A stretch of DNA of 64,000 nucleotides. It comes from CAVVIH01 sp963748295 (GTDB taxonomy: Bacteria; Acidobacteriota; Vicinamibacteria; Vicinamibacterales; 2-12-FULL-66-21). The position numbers and the translations under genes are program-made. The notes below the pieces were generated by a model. The model had not been told where the DNA came from. It worked only from the letters and a program-made list of their open reading frames with translations, and did no database searches. Shown one piece after another: positions 30,314-38,899 of this stretch (the first letter of the stretch is position 1; each line of letters begins with the position of its first letter). The stretch is from assembly GCA_963748295.1 (NCBI GenBank), contig CAVVIH010000006.1, positions 1,488,001-1,552,000 on the forward strand, given 5' to 3'.

Positions 30314-32335
30314 ATGCGCGCCATGCTGTGGAGGATCGTCCTCGTCTTCTCCGTGGCGATCGCCGTCGGCGTGACGGTCCAGGAGCCGCGCTCCGGCGTG
30401 AGCCTGGCGGATCTGGATCCCTCGATCAGGCCGCAGGACGATCTGTTCAGGCACGTGAATGGCCGGTGGCTGGCCACGGCCGAGATCCCGGCGGAGAAAG
30501 TCAGCTACGACACGTTCAGCCAGCTGGGCGACAAGGTCGAGGGGGACCTCCGCGCCATTGTCGAGGAGCTGGCGGGAAGTCCCAACAAGCGAAACGGATC
30601 ATCGGCGCAGCAGATCGGCGACCTGTATGCGAGCCTCATGGATGAACAGCGCATCGAGGCGCTCGGCACGGCGCCGATTCAGCCGCAGCTCGATCGCATT
30701 TACGCGCTGAAGGGCGCCGCGGACTTCGCGGCGGAGGCGGGCAGGCTTTCGGCAACCGGAGTCGGCGGGCCATTTGGCGGCAACGTCGCGGTGGACCCGG
30801 AAAGCGGCGAGCTCGTCGTCCACCTGACGCAGAGCGGAATCCTGCTCCCCGATCGCGACTATTACCTGGACGGCAGCGCGCGATACGCGTCGATTCGCAA
30901 GCAGTACCAGGACTACCTGACGCACATCTTCAAACTCACCGGCCGCGAGAACGCGGCGGCGGAAGCGCAGGCGGTGATTGCGCTCGAAACCGAGCTGGCG
31001 CGCGCGCAGTGGAGCCAGGCGGACAGCCGCGATCCGCTCAAGATCTCGAACCGTTTCCTGTTCACCGATCTCGGCCGCAACTTTCCCGGATTCGACTGGC
31101 GGCGCTGGGCCGAGCCGCAGGGGATCCATCAGCTCCGCCTGATCGTTCTTGCCCAGCCGTCCTTCTTCAAGCGCTTCGCCGAGTTGATGGTCGCCACGCC
31201 GCTCGACACCTGGAAAGCCTGGCTGGCGGCACGCTACATCACGGCGTCGGCGCCGTTTGTCAGCAACGCGTTCTCGGAAGCAAGGTTCGATTTCTTCGGC
31301 CGTGTGCTGAGCGGTCAGGAGCTGCCGCGCGTGCGCTGGCGGCGCGGCGTCTCGCTGGTCTCCGGATATCTCGGCGACGCGATCGGCCGGCTGTACGTGC
31401 AGAAGCATTTCTCGCCGGCGTCGAAACAGAAAGTCGAAGCGCTGGTCGACACCCTGCTCGACGCGTTCCGGCACGCGATCGACGAATCCGACTGGATGGC
31501 CGCGGCCACCAAGCGCAAGGCGCGGCAGAAGCTCACGGCGCTGACGGTGAAGATCGGCTATCCGGACGAGTGGCGGGAGTACCGCGGCCTGGTGATCAAG
31601 GCCGACGATCTGCTCGGCAACATGCAGCGCGCGCGGCAGTTCGAGAACGACTACCGTCTCGCGCGCGTGAAGAGCACCGGCCGCAGGAACGAGTGGCTGA
31701 TCGGCCCTCAGACGGTCAACGCCTATTACGGCACCGGACAGAACGAGCTGATCGTGACTGCCGCGCTGCTGCAGCCGCCTGTCTTCGATCCGGAGGCGGA
31801 CGATGCGGCGAACTATGGGGCGATCGGCGCGATCGTCGGTCATGAGCTCGGACATGCGTTCGACGACAGGGGCCGCTTCTACGACGGCAACGGCAACGTC
31901 AAGGACTGGTGGACAGCCGAGGATGAATCGGCGTTCAGAACACGCGCGCGGATGCTCGTCGAGCAGTTCAACGGGTTCTCGCCGCTGCCGGGCGCGAAGG
32001 TGAACGGCGAGCTGACGCTGGCGGAGAACGTCGGCGATCTGGTCGGGCTGTCGATCGCGCACCAGGCCTACACGTTGTCGCGAAAAGAACGGCCGGCGCC
32101 CGTGATCGACGGCCTGACCGGTGATCAGCGATTCTTCCTGTCGTGGGCGCGCGTCTGGCGCGGCAAGCTGCGCGATGAGTACATGCGCCAGTGGGTGCTG
32201 TTCTCGCCGCATGCGCCGTCGCAGTACCGCGCGAATGCGCCGGTCGGCAACGTCCTGGCGTTCTACGAAGCGTTCCACGTGAAGCCCGGCGACGCGCTCT
32301 ATCGCGATCCGCCGCGGAGGGTCCGATTCTGGTGA
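30314..32335 (+). CDS. M13 family (neprilysin-like) metallopeptidase
   Basis: The protein has 673 residues with a hydrophobic signal or anchor (MLWRIVLVFSVAIAVGVTVQ). DLDPSIRPQDDLFRHVNGRW is the family N-terminal motif. The active site is HELGH at residues 510-514 (GAIVGHELGHAFDDRGRFYD), with NAYYGTGQNELIVTAALLQP before it and LAENVGDLVGL supplying the third zinc ligand. The tail (RANAPVGNVLAFYEAF ... VRFW) is typical. These periplasmic zinc endopeptidases cut short peptides. ATG 30323 is an alternative start. The stop overlaps the GTG of the AraC-like gene (GTGA), so the two are coupled. Confidence 0.93.
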   Translation: MRAMLWRIVLVFSVAIAVGVTVQEPRSGVSLADLDPSIRPQDDLFRHVNGRWLATAEIPAEKVSYDTFSQLGDKVEGDLRAIVEELAGSPNKRNGSSAQQIGDLYASLMDEQRIEALGTAPIQPQLDRIYALKGAADFAAEAGRLSATGVGGPFGGNVAVDPESGELVVHLTQSGILLPDRDYYLDGSARYASIRKQYQDYLTHIFKLTGRENAAAEAQAVIALETELARAQWSQADSRDPLKISNRFLFTDLGRNFPGFDWRRWAEPQGIHQLRLIVLAQPSFFKRFAELMVATPLDTWKAWLAARYITASAPFVSNAFSEARFDFFGRVLSGQELPRVRWRRGVSLVSGYLGDAIGRLYVQKHFSPASKQKVEALVDTLLDAFRHAIDESDWMAAATKRKARQKLTALTVKIGYPDEWREYRGLVIKADDLLGNMQRARQFENDYRLARVKSTGRRNEWLIGPQTVNAYYGTGQNELIVTAALLQPPVFDPEADDAANYGAIGAIVGHELGHAFDDRGRFYDGNGNVKDWWTAEDESAFRTRARMLVEQFNGFSPLPGAKVNGELTLAENVGDLVGLSIAHQAYTLSRKERPAPVIDGLTGDQRFFLSWARVWRGKLRDEYMRQWVLFSPHAPSQYRANAPVGNVLAFYEAFHVKPGDALYRDPPRRVRFW

Positions 32336-33019
32336 GTCGAAGCGCCGACCGCGCGACGAGGGATGTGCCGGGTGTCCGCGACTACATCGATCGGCACTAC
32401 GCCCGGCCGCTCACGATCGAACGCCTCGCGGCGCTCGCGGGACTGTCGCCATTCCACTTCATCCGCGCATTTCGCGCCGCCACCGGGCTCACCCCGCATC
32501 AGTACTTGCGCAACCGCCGCATCGAGCGCGCCAAGGAGCTGCTCGTCACGACGCCGATGCCGGTCACCGAGGTCTGCGACGCCGTCGGCTTCCAGAGCCT
32601 CGGCTCCTTCAGCTCGCTGTTCAGGAAGCTCACCGGGGAAACACCCGCGGGCTACCGGTTCGACGAGCTCGGCGTTCGAACGCTACCACGCACGGACCAC
32701 ACGATGGACGGCGGCTTCAGATGGCTGACGGTCGGGACCCAAGGCGCAGCCGGAGTTCGAGATCGTCCTGATGGAGCCGAAAGCAGGGCCGATGCTCGAT
32801 GAAGAAGCCGCGCAGGCCGTGCGCCTCCTCCTGAAGAAAGGCGTGCTCGGTTCAGGCGTGTTCCAGGTCGACGACTGCAGGAAGACGTACGAGGAGCTGA
32901 AGAAGAAAGGGGTGCAGTTCGCCGGCGCGCCCGAAGAGAAATTCTACGGAATCGAAGCAATCATGAAGGACGGGCTGGGCAACTGGTTCAGCATGACGCA
33001 GCCGAAGGAATGGCAGTAG
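32332..33019 (+). CDS. AraC-type DNA-binding domain fused to a truncated VOC domain (frameshifted)
   Basis: Residues 1-110 form two AraC helix-turn-helix motifs (DYIDRHYARPLTIERLAALA; GLSPFHFIRAFRAATGLTPH; EVCDAVGFQSLGSFSSLFRK; GETPAGYR). The chain runs straight into HTMDGGFRWLTVG, the middle of a glyoxalase/VOC fold. After removing one base near 32738 (VGPKAQPEFEIVLMEP) the VOC sequence continues to KDGLGNWFSMTQPKEW. The first 30-35 residues expected of a VOC domain are absent, so this looks like a fusion by internal deletion. It could instead be two genes with a deleted or misassembled junction. VOC domains bind metals or small ligands, so a ligand-sensing regulator is conceivable. Confidence 0.6.
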
Positions 33020-33043
33020 ACGGGGACGCTCGGTCCCCGTCTA
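33017..33043. terminator. Perfect 11-bp hairpin between convergent genes
   Basis: TAGACGGGGAC and GTCCCCGTCTA pair perfectly around the loop GCTCG. The left arm begins with the VOC stop codon, and the hairpin ends 13 bp before the M48 gene stop. No T-run follows on either strand, so it may be a bidirectional terminator of a weak type or an mRNA 3'-end stabiliser. Confidence 0.6.
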
Positions 33044-33055
33044 CGTCGAACGCGG

Positions 33056-34483
33056 CTATCGGCTGGAATCGGCGATCTGAAGGTTCTGGCGCACGCGGCT
33101 GAACGTGTTGAAGTAGAGCCGCGCCTCGTCCTGCGGCGCGACACCGATCAGGAAGAGCACGCTGCCGTCGCGCAATTGAACCGTCGACAGGTTTACCGCT
33201 TCGGGCTCGCCCGTCACCTCGGACACGTTGAGCAGCGTGGTCGAGAGTCCCTGACGTCCGCCGATGTTCACGCGAGAGTACCCGCCCTGCCGGCGCAGCT
33301 GCGGATTGGTCCGGGCAAAGCTCTGGACGAGCGCGTCGGTTGCGCGCTGCAATCCGGCGCCATCGCCGTCAACGACGCCAAGCTCGACGCCGTGGGTGAA
33401 AGTCGACTGCCCGCTTTGCGTCTGATAGATGCCGCCCTCGGGCGCGTAAGTGACCGTGCTGCCGCCGCCAATCTGCTGCCAGTTCGACGGCACGCTGATC
33501 CGGAGGAAGTTCCCCGGCTGATACGTGCGCCACTGGCCGGACGGCGCCTGGACCTCTACGTCCCGTCCGGACGTGCCGGTGCTCGATGGAACGCGCTGGC
33601 CCCGCTGCTGCGTGCGTGCGACCTGCTCCGCGGTGAGCGCCGGCGACATCCCCCGCAGCCGCGCTTGAACGTCGCGGAAGTCGCCAGACGATCCTGATCC
33701 CGGTGCGACATTCAGCGATTCCGCTTCGCGGTTGATCGCCTCGTTACGATTGCCGGGATTCGGGTGATCGCTCAGCCACTCGGGCCCGCGGCTGCCTCCC
33801 TGACGTTCGATGGTGCGGAACATGTTCGCCATCTGGCGCGGGTCGTAGCCGGCGCGAGCCATGATCTGCGCGCCGAGCAGGTCCGCCTCCCGCTCGTACT
33901 CACGGCTGTACTTCAGGAAGTAGGCGCCGAGGCCGAACTCGGATCCCTGCGCGATCACGCTGCCGGTCTTGCCGCCGACGATCGCCCCGAGCACCTGGCC
34001 GGCAATCGCGCCAATCTGGAACTTCTGCCCTTTCGTCGCCTGGGCGGTGCCGTGGCGCAGGATCACATGACTGAGCTCGTGGGCCATGACGCCCGCGACT
34101 TCACCTTCCGTGGACGCGGCCTCGATCATTCCCCGGTTGAGGAACATCGGCCCGCCGGGAAGCGCGAACGCGTTGATCTCGCGCATGTTCACCACGTCGA
34201 ACGAGTAGCGGAAGGCCGGCTCGTCGAATTCCGCTGGAATCTCATCGACCAGGCGCTCCCCGATCCGCTCGACGAAGTCGTCGGTTCGGCCGTCGTTCAG
34301 GAGTGGCATCTGACGCCGCACTTCCGCCGCAGCCTGACGGCCGAGCTCAACGTCCTGCTCCGGCGTGTAGCTGTTGCCGTGCCGCTCGATGCGGGTCTGT
34401 GCCCCCGTCGATAACGTCATCGCGATCGTCGCCGCCGTGACCAGCGCGGCGAGTCGCCCGTTGGGATTCAACAGTCGAGTCAT
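33056..34483 (-). CDS. M48 family zinc metalloprotease, secreted
   Basis: ATG 34483 opens a signal peptide (LAALVTAATIAMTLSTGAQT). The protein has 475 residues. The active site HELSH lies at 135-139 (VMAHELSHVILRHGTAQATK), with the third ligand in YSREYEREADLLGAQIMARA and the family sequence NAFALPGGPMFLNRGMIE upstream. The C-terminal 200 residues (TYQPGNFLRISVPSNWQQ onward) form an additional domain of unknown role. Relatives such as BepA act in outer-membrane protein quality control. The frame is intact. A longer start at 34603 would precede the signal peptide and is unlikely. Confidence 0.9.
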   Translation of the reverse strand: MTRLLNPNGRLAALVTAATIAMTLSTGAQTRIERHGNSYTPEQDVELGRQAAAEVRRQMPLLNDGRTDDFVERIGERLVDEIPAEFDEPAFRYSFDVVNMREINAFALPGGPMFLNRGMIEAASTEGEVAGVMAHELSHVILRHGTAQATKGQKFQIGAIAGQVLGAIVGGKTGSVIAQGSEFGLGAYFLKYSREYEREADLLGAQIMARAGYDPRQMANMFRTIERQGGSRGPEWLSDHPNPGNRNEAINREAESLNVAPGSGSSGDFRDVQARLRGMSPALTAEQVARTQQRGQRVPSSTGTSGRDVEVQAPSGQWRTYQPGNFLRISVPSNWQQIGGGSTVTYAPEGGIYQTQSGQSTFTHGVELGVVDGDGAGLQRATDALVQSFARTNPQLRRQGGYSRVNIGGRQGLSTTLLNVSEVTGEPEAVNLSTVQLRDGSVLFLIGVAPQDEARLYFNTFSRVRQNLQIADSSR

Positions 34484-34639
34484 GGCCTGTAGTTGTGCAA
34501 AGACGGGGCCACGCCGCGGCGGCGCAAAATCCCCGTAAATACACGAAAAAAGCCCGTGTCCGGCTCCGATGTCCTTTTGCAGCGACAGAATGAAACCGGC
34601 CATGCACTCGGCTGTAACTCGAACCGATATAGACGAGCG

Positions 34640-35119
34640 ATGTCCGAATACCGGGTTGAAAAACAGCGTTCGGAAGCCGAACTGACGCTGGCGACCGGCG
34701 CCGTCGTCACTGGGTTCTTCTTCGTCTCAGCGTCGAACGCGATGCGCGCCGGCCCCGAACGAGTCGCCGACCTCCTGAACGCGGAGCCCGGCTTCTTTCC
34801 GTTCCTGACCGACGATGGATCGACCGCGCTCTTCAATCGGGCGCACGTCGTCATGGTCCGGCAGCCGGCGGCGATTAAGGAGCCGCAGTCGGTAGCAGGC
34901 TACGACGTGGCCCGACGCCGCTCTGCCTCCATGCTGCTCTCCACCGGGCAGTGGATCGCGGGAACGGTGTCGATCTACAAGCCACCCGGACGCGATCGCC
35001 TGAGCGACTACGTGCGTTCCGCCGAGACGTTCCGCTACGTCGAAACTGAAGAAGATACGGTCATCGTCAACCTCACCCACGTCGTCGAACTGCGAGAACC
35101 GGGAAGCGCTGAGAGCTGA
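34640..35119 (+). CDS. Hypothetical protein of 159 residues
   Basis: From ATG 34640: MSEYRVEKQRSEAELTLATG, then a strand-rich segment (VVTGFFFVSAS) and repeated features (NAEPGFFPFLTDDGSTALFN, TVIVNLTHVVEL). Two similar halves, each ending in a valine-rich strand after N-R-A-H or N-L-T-H (FNRAHVVMV, VNLTHVVEL), suggest an internal duplication. No known domain is recognised. It is divergent from the M48 gene. TATAGA lies six bases before the ATG, which may be a -10 box. Confidence 0.6.
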   Translation: MSEYRVEKQRSEAELTLATGAVVTGFFFVSASNAMRAGPERVADLLNAEPGFFPFLTDDGSTALFNRAHVVMVRQPAAIKEPQSVAGYDVARRRSASMLLSTGQWIAGTVSIYKPPGRDRLSDYVRSAETFRYVETEEDTVIVNLTHVVELREPGSAES

Positions 35120-35160
35120 TGGCTGACAGCTGACAGCTGATGGCTGATAGCTGACAGCTG
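35108..35160. repeat. AGCTGATAGCTGACAGC-type repeat, copy 1
   Basis: An imperfect tandem array of the 7-mer GCTGAYA/GCTGATG (GCTGATGGCTGACAGCTGACA...) covers the stop codon of the preceding gene and most of the gap to the next. GCTGATAGCTGACAGCT is repeated exactly near 48979-48993. Each unit contains the palindrome AGCT. Confidence 0.75.
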
Positions 35161-35182
35161 TTACCTAAGTTACGCTCGTAGC

Positions 35183-36229
35183 ATGTCCGGTCTGCCGCTG
35201 ACGTCGTGGCTGCTTGCCGCAGCGGCCGCTGCGGTCGCCATTGCACTCGGCGTCGGCGCGATGCGTCTCGTCTGGCGCGCGCACGGCATTTACCTGATCC
35301 GCCGGGCTGGTCCACGACGGCTTCGGGCGGCCGCACATCTCATCTGGCGCGACCCCGGAGCGATCGAAGCGCTCGACCTCACGCACGGGTCAGGCAGCGC
35401 GGCGATCGAGCCGCGCGGACCGTTCCACTTCGTCGAAGAGCATCTGACCGGCTCGCAGCCGTGCGTCTCTGTCACCGACGCGCGCGGCCACCTCTGGCGC
35501 GTCAAGTGGGGCGCGGAAGTACGGGCCGAGAACTTCGCCGTCCGTCTCGTCCACGCGTGCGGGTACTTTTCCGAGGTCACCTACTTCATTCCCTCGGGAC
35601 GGATCGAGGGGGCGTCGAATCTTCAGCGCGCCGCGAGCTGCATCGGCGAAGACTGCACGTTCAGCGAGGCGCGCTTCGAGCTCGAACACTCCGATGTCCG
35701 CACCTTTTTCGAGGAGCACAGCTGGGCGTGGAACGACAATCCGTTCGCCGGCACGCGCGAGCTGAACGGCCTGAAGGTTCTGGTGATGCTGCTGTCGAAC
35801 TGGGACACGAAGGATCGCCGTGACGTCGCGCGCGGATCGAACACGGCGATCTTCGAGCATCGCGTCTCGCGGCTGCGCCGCGAGGCGCGCTATCTGATCA
35901 CCGATTGGGGCGGCTCGATGGGCCGCTGGGGCAGCAACATCGTCACGCGCGGCCGATGGGATCCCGCAGGGTTCGCCGCGCAGACGCCGGGCTTCGTGAC
36001 CGGCACGCAGGATGGGTTCGTGCAGTTCGGCTACGTCGGCCAGCGAACCGCCGACGTCGCCGATGGGATCCGTGTTGCCGACGTGAGGTGGCTGCATGCG
36101 CTGCTCGGGCGCATTTCCGACGATCAGCTCCGCGCTGCGTTGAAGGCGAGCGGCGCGGACGAGTCCGAGCGCGAGGCGTTCACCCAGGCGATCCGCGGAC
36201 GCATCGATCAACTCGCCCGACTTCGCTGA
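35183..36229 (+). CDS. Unknown membrane-anchored protein, possibly kinase-like
   Basis: The protein has 348 residues. An N-terminal helix (SWLLAAAAAAVAIALGVGAM) anchors a soluble domain. Spaced motifs recall protein or lipid kinase folds: LWRVKWGAEVRAENFAVRLV (Lys in a beta strand, then Glu), LKVLVMLLSNWDTKDRRDVA (a catalytic-loop-like Asp) and EARYLITDWGGSMGRWG (DFG-like DWG). This is motif reading only; the order and spacing fit FAM20 or PI-kinase-like folds loosely. It follows the repeat element and precedes rpsD by 62 bp on the same strand. Confidence 0.55.
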   Translation: MSGLPLTSWLLAAAAAAVAIALGVGAMRLVWRAHGIYLIRRAGPRRLRAAAHLIWRDPGAIEALDLTHGSGSAAIEPRGPFHFVEEHLTGSQPCVSVTDARGHLWRVKWGAEVRAENFAVRLVHACGYFSEVTYFIPSGRIEGASNLQRAASCIGEDCTFSEARFELEHSDVRTFFEEHSWAWNDNPFAGTRELNGLKVLVMLLSNWDTKDRRDVARGSNTAIFEHRVSRLRREARYLITDWGGSMGRWGSNIVTRGRWDPAGFAAQTPGFVTGTQDGFVQFGYVGQRTADVADGIRVADVRWLHALLGRISDDQLRAALKASGADESEREAFTQAIRGRIDQLARLR

Positions 36230-36291
36230 AGCGACGTCGGGCCGAGGACGCGTGTAGCGTTCGGCTCGCGATTGACGTACGCTCGTAAATC

Positions 36292-36904
36292 ATGTCGCGC
36301 TATACAGGACCGAGACGGCGTGTCGTGCGACGGCTGGGGGTACGGCTCGATGGCCTCACCCGGTTGGAAGCCGGCGAGCGTGCGGCGCCCCCGGGTCAGC
36401 ATGGGGCGCGGAGGCGCAAACAGCCATCCGAGTACGGGCTCCGGCTGGTGGAAAAGCAGAAGCTCAGGTACTGACTACGGGCTCACCGAAACGCAGATGA
36501 GGAACTATGTCAGGAGGGCCGGCCGTCAGACCGGGCCGACTGGCGCCAACCTGCTGAAGCTGCTCGAACGCAGGCTCGACAACGTCGTGTTCCGGCTGGG
36601 TCTCGCGCCGACGATCCCTGCCGCGCGTCAGCTGGTCAGTCACGGCCACATCCTGGTGAACGCCCGGCGCGTGTCGGCTCCCGCGTACGACGTGTCGGTT
36701 GGCGACGTCGTGACCGTGCGCGACAAGAGCCGCGAGCATCCGTCGGTGGCGGAAGGGGTCACGAACGGTCCGACACTCGCGGTGCCAGGTTATCTCGAAC
36801 GTGCCGCCGACAATCACGGCGGAAAAATGACCGGCGACCCGCAGCGTCAGGATGTTCCGATCGACTTCCGCGAATCGCTCATCGTCGAGTTCTATGCACG
36901 CTAG
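36292..36904 (+). CDS. rpsD: 30S ribosomal protein S4, Zn-free type (one frameshift)
   Basis: ATG 36292 begins MSRYTGPRRRVVRRLGVRLD, then PPGQHGARRRKQPSEYGLRL and VEKQKLRY, the standard S4 N-terminus without the cysteine zinc finger. The frame breaks near 36474 at TACTGAC. Removing one base gives KLRYDYGLTETQMRNYVRRA and continues with the S4 RNA-binding domain (LERRLDNVVFRLGLAP, ARQLVSHGHILVNARRV), ending in FRESLIVEFYAR. Repaired length is about 203 residues. S4 normally sits in the rpoA operon; a standalone copy may be a second paralogue. Its 3' end overlaps the convergent CoA-transferase gene by 26 bp. Confidence 0.87.
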
Positions 36905-38084
36905 CTCCTTTGTCAATTCGTCGAATCTCTTCGTCACTACACCCCGCTTCCAGCAGGACTTCGCGGGTGTGTTCGCCGAGCAGCGGCGCACGACGCCGCG
37001 GAGCCGGCGGCGTCTCGGACATCTTGATTGGGGATCCCGGCATCTTCAACGTGCCGAGCACCGGGTGGTCCACTTCGACGACCATGTCGCGCGCGAGGAT
37101 CTGCGGATCGGCGAACGTCTCCGCATAGTTGTTGATTGGCCCGCAGGGAATGCCCGCATTCGTCAACGCGGTCAGCCAGTGGTCCCGAGGCTCGGTCGCC
37201 GTGATTTGCTCGATGCGCGCCACGAGCGGCGCGCGGTTTCGCACGCGCCGCGTGGCGTCGGCGTACTCCGGGTCGGCGGCCCACTCAGGATGTCCAAGCA
37301 GCTCGCATACCCTGGCGAACAACCGATCGTTGGCGGCGCCAAGCGTGATGTAGCCATCCGAGCACCGGATCGCCTGATACGGGGCGAACATGCGGTGTGC
37401 CGAGCCGAGCGGTCCCGGCGGCACCCCTTCCGCGAAGTACTGCGCCGACTCCCAAATCGAGAGCGCCACGCCCGCTTCGACGAGCGACGTGTCGATGTAC
37501 TGCCCGCGGCCGGTCCGGGATCGGTGATGCAGGGCCGCCAGCACCCCGGCGAGCGCAAACAGCCCGGCCGCGAGGTCGGTCAAAGGCACGCCCACCTTCG
37601 TCGGCGGCCTCCCGGGCTCGCCGGTGACCGACATCAGGCCGGACACACCCTGGGCGACGAGATCGAACCCGCCTTTGTGCGCGTCCGGTCCGGTCTGCCC
37701 GTAACCGGAAATCGACGCGTAAATCAGCCCCGGATTGGTTGCCGACAGCGACGGATAGTCGAGACCGAAGCCGTGCATCACGCCGGGCCGGTAGTTCTCG
37801 ACGATGATGTCCGCGCGCTCGGCGAGCCGGCGGAAGGCCTGCTGACCGGCCGTGGACTTGAAGTCGAGGACGATCCCGCGCTTGCCGCGGTTGACCGCGT
37901 TGAAGCCCGGGCTGTCGGTGCCCGAGGCGCCAGCCATCAGCCGCGCCGAATCGCCGCCGGGCGGCTCGACCTTGATCACGTCAGCGCCCATATCGCATAG
38001 TTGCATCGCGCAGAAGGGTCCGGCCATCACCTGGGTGACGTCCAGCACGCGAATTCCTTCCAGCGCCGTCCGAGTCGTGCCCAT
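36879..38084 (-). CDS. CaiB/BaiF-family CoA-transferase (class III)
   Basis: The protein has 401 residues from ATG 38084, preceded by GGAGAAGGAA. Family motifs: ALEGIRVLDVTQVMAGPFCA, DMGADVIKVEPPGGDSARLM, GKRGIVLDFKSTAGQQAFRR, VENYRPGVMHGFGLDY, ISGYGQTGPDAHKGGFDLVA and VGVPLTDLAAGLFA, where the Asp aligns with the catalytic aspartate of formyl-CoA transferase. These enzymes move CoA between carboxylic acids in the cytoplasm. It is divergent, with a 27-bp gap, from an enoyl-CoA hydratase and a carrier, so the locus probably takes up and activates a carboxylic acid. Confidence 0.92.
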   Translation of the reverse strand: MGTTRTALEGIRVLDVTQVMAGPFCAMQLCDMGADVIKVEPPGGDSARLMAGASGTDSPGFNAVNRGKRGIVLDFKSTAGQQAFRRLAERADIIVENYRPGVMHGFGLDYPSLSATNPGLIYASISGYGQTGPDAHKGGFDLVAQGVSGLMSVTGEPGRPPTKVGVPLTDLAAGLFALAGVLAALHHRSRTGRGQYIDTSLVEAGVALSIWESAQYFAEGVPPGPLGSAHRMFAPYQAIRCSDGYITLGAANDRLFARVCELLGHPEWAADPEYADATRRVRNRAPLVARIEQITATEPRDHWLTALTNAGIPCGPINNYAETFADPQILARDMVVEVDHPVLGTLKMPGSPIKMSETPPAPRRRAPLLGEHTREVLLEAGCSDEEIRRIDKGASVHRTRR

Positions 38085-38111
38085 TTCCTTCTCCCGAGTG
38101 AGGTCCCGCGC

Positions 38112-38894
38112 GTGTCCAGCTCCGAGGCGCAGTTCGCCGCCGACGGCCCCATCGCCTACCTGACGTTCAACCGCCCACAGGCGCGCAACGCGATGACGTG
38201 GGCGATGTACGACGCGCTCGCCGACGCCTGCGCCCGGGTCGAGGCCGATGACAGCATACGCGTGCTCGTCGTGCGCGCGCGCGGCGAGGCGTTCATCGCC
38301 GGCACCGACATCTCGCAGTTCACCGCGTTCCAGTCGGGCGATGACGGTATCGCCTACGAGCGGCGAATGGAAGAGGTGATCGGCCGGCTCGAGCGGCTGC
38401 CGGTGCCGACCATCGCGCAGGTCCACGGCGTCGCGGCCGGCGGCGGCTGCGTGATCGCGCTGGTGTGCGACCTGCGGGTGTGCACGCCGACGGCCAGATT
38501 CGGCGTCCCGATCGCACGCACGCTCGGCAACTGCCTCTCGGCGGCCAACCACGCGCGGCTCGTCGACCTGATCGGGCCGGCGCGCACCAAGGATCTCATG
38601 TACACGGGACGGTTGATCGACGTCGCAGAAGCGCAATCGCTGGGGCTCGTGACGCGAATGGCGGATCCCGCTTCGATAGACGAGGCGGTGGTCGATCTCG
38701 CGCGGACGATCGCTTCGCACGCCCCGCTCACGATTCGTATCACCAAAGCGGCGCTGCAGCGGCTCGCCGAGCACCGGCGGCTGCCGGCCGGCGCCGATGA
38801 GGACCTGGTCTCGCTCTGTTACGCCAGTGCGGATTTCCGCGAAGGCGTGCAGGCGTTCGTCGGCAAGCGGCCGCCGCGCTTCACCGGACGCTGA
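38112..38894 (+). CDS. Enoyl-CoA hydratase/isomerase family protein
   Basis: The protein has 260 residues from GTG 38112. Crotonase signature segments are PIAYLTFNRPQARNAMTW, FIAGTDISQF (first oxyanion-hole strand), and VHGVAAGGGCVIALVCDLRV, then the C-terminal helix region (ITKAALQRLAEHR) and FREGVQAFVGKRPPRF. Substrate is not determined by sequence; hydratase, isomerase and decarboxylase members look alike. It starts 27 bp from the divergent CoA-transferase and 5 bp before the carrier gene. Confidence 0.9.
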   Translation: MSSSEAQFAADGPIAYLTFNRPQARNAMTWAMYDALADACARVEADDSIRVLVVRARGEAFIAGTDISQFTAFQSGDDGIAYERRMEEVIGRLERLPVPTIAQVHGVAAGGGCVIALVCDLRVCTPTARFGVPIARTLGNCLSAANHARLVDLIGPARTKDLMYTGRLIDVAEAQSLGLVTRMADPASIDEAVVDLARTIASHAPLTIRITKAALQRLAEHRRLPAGADEDLVSLCYASADFREGVQAFVGKRPPRFTGR

Positions 38895-38899
38895 TCCTC

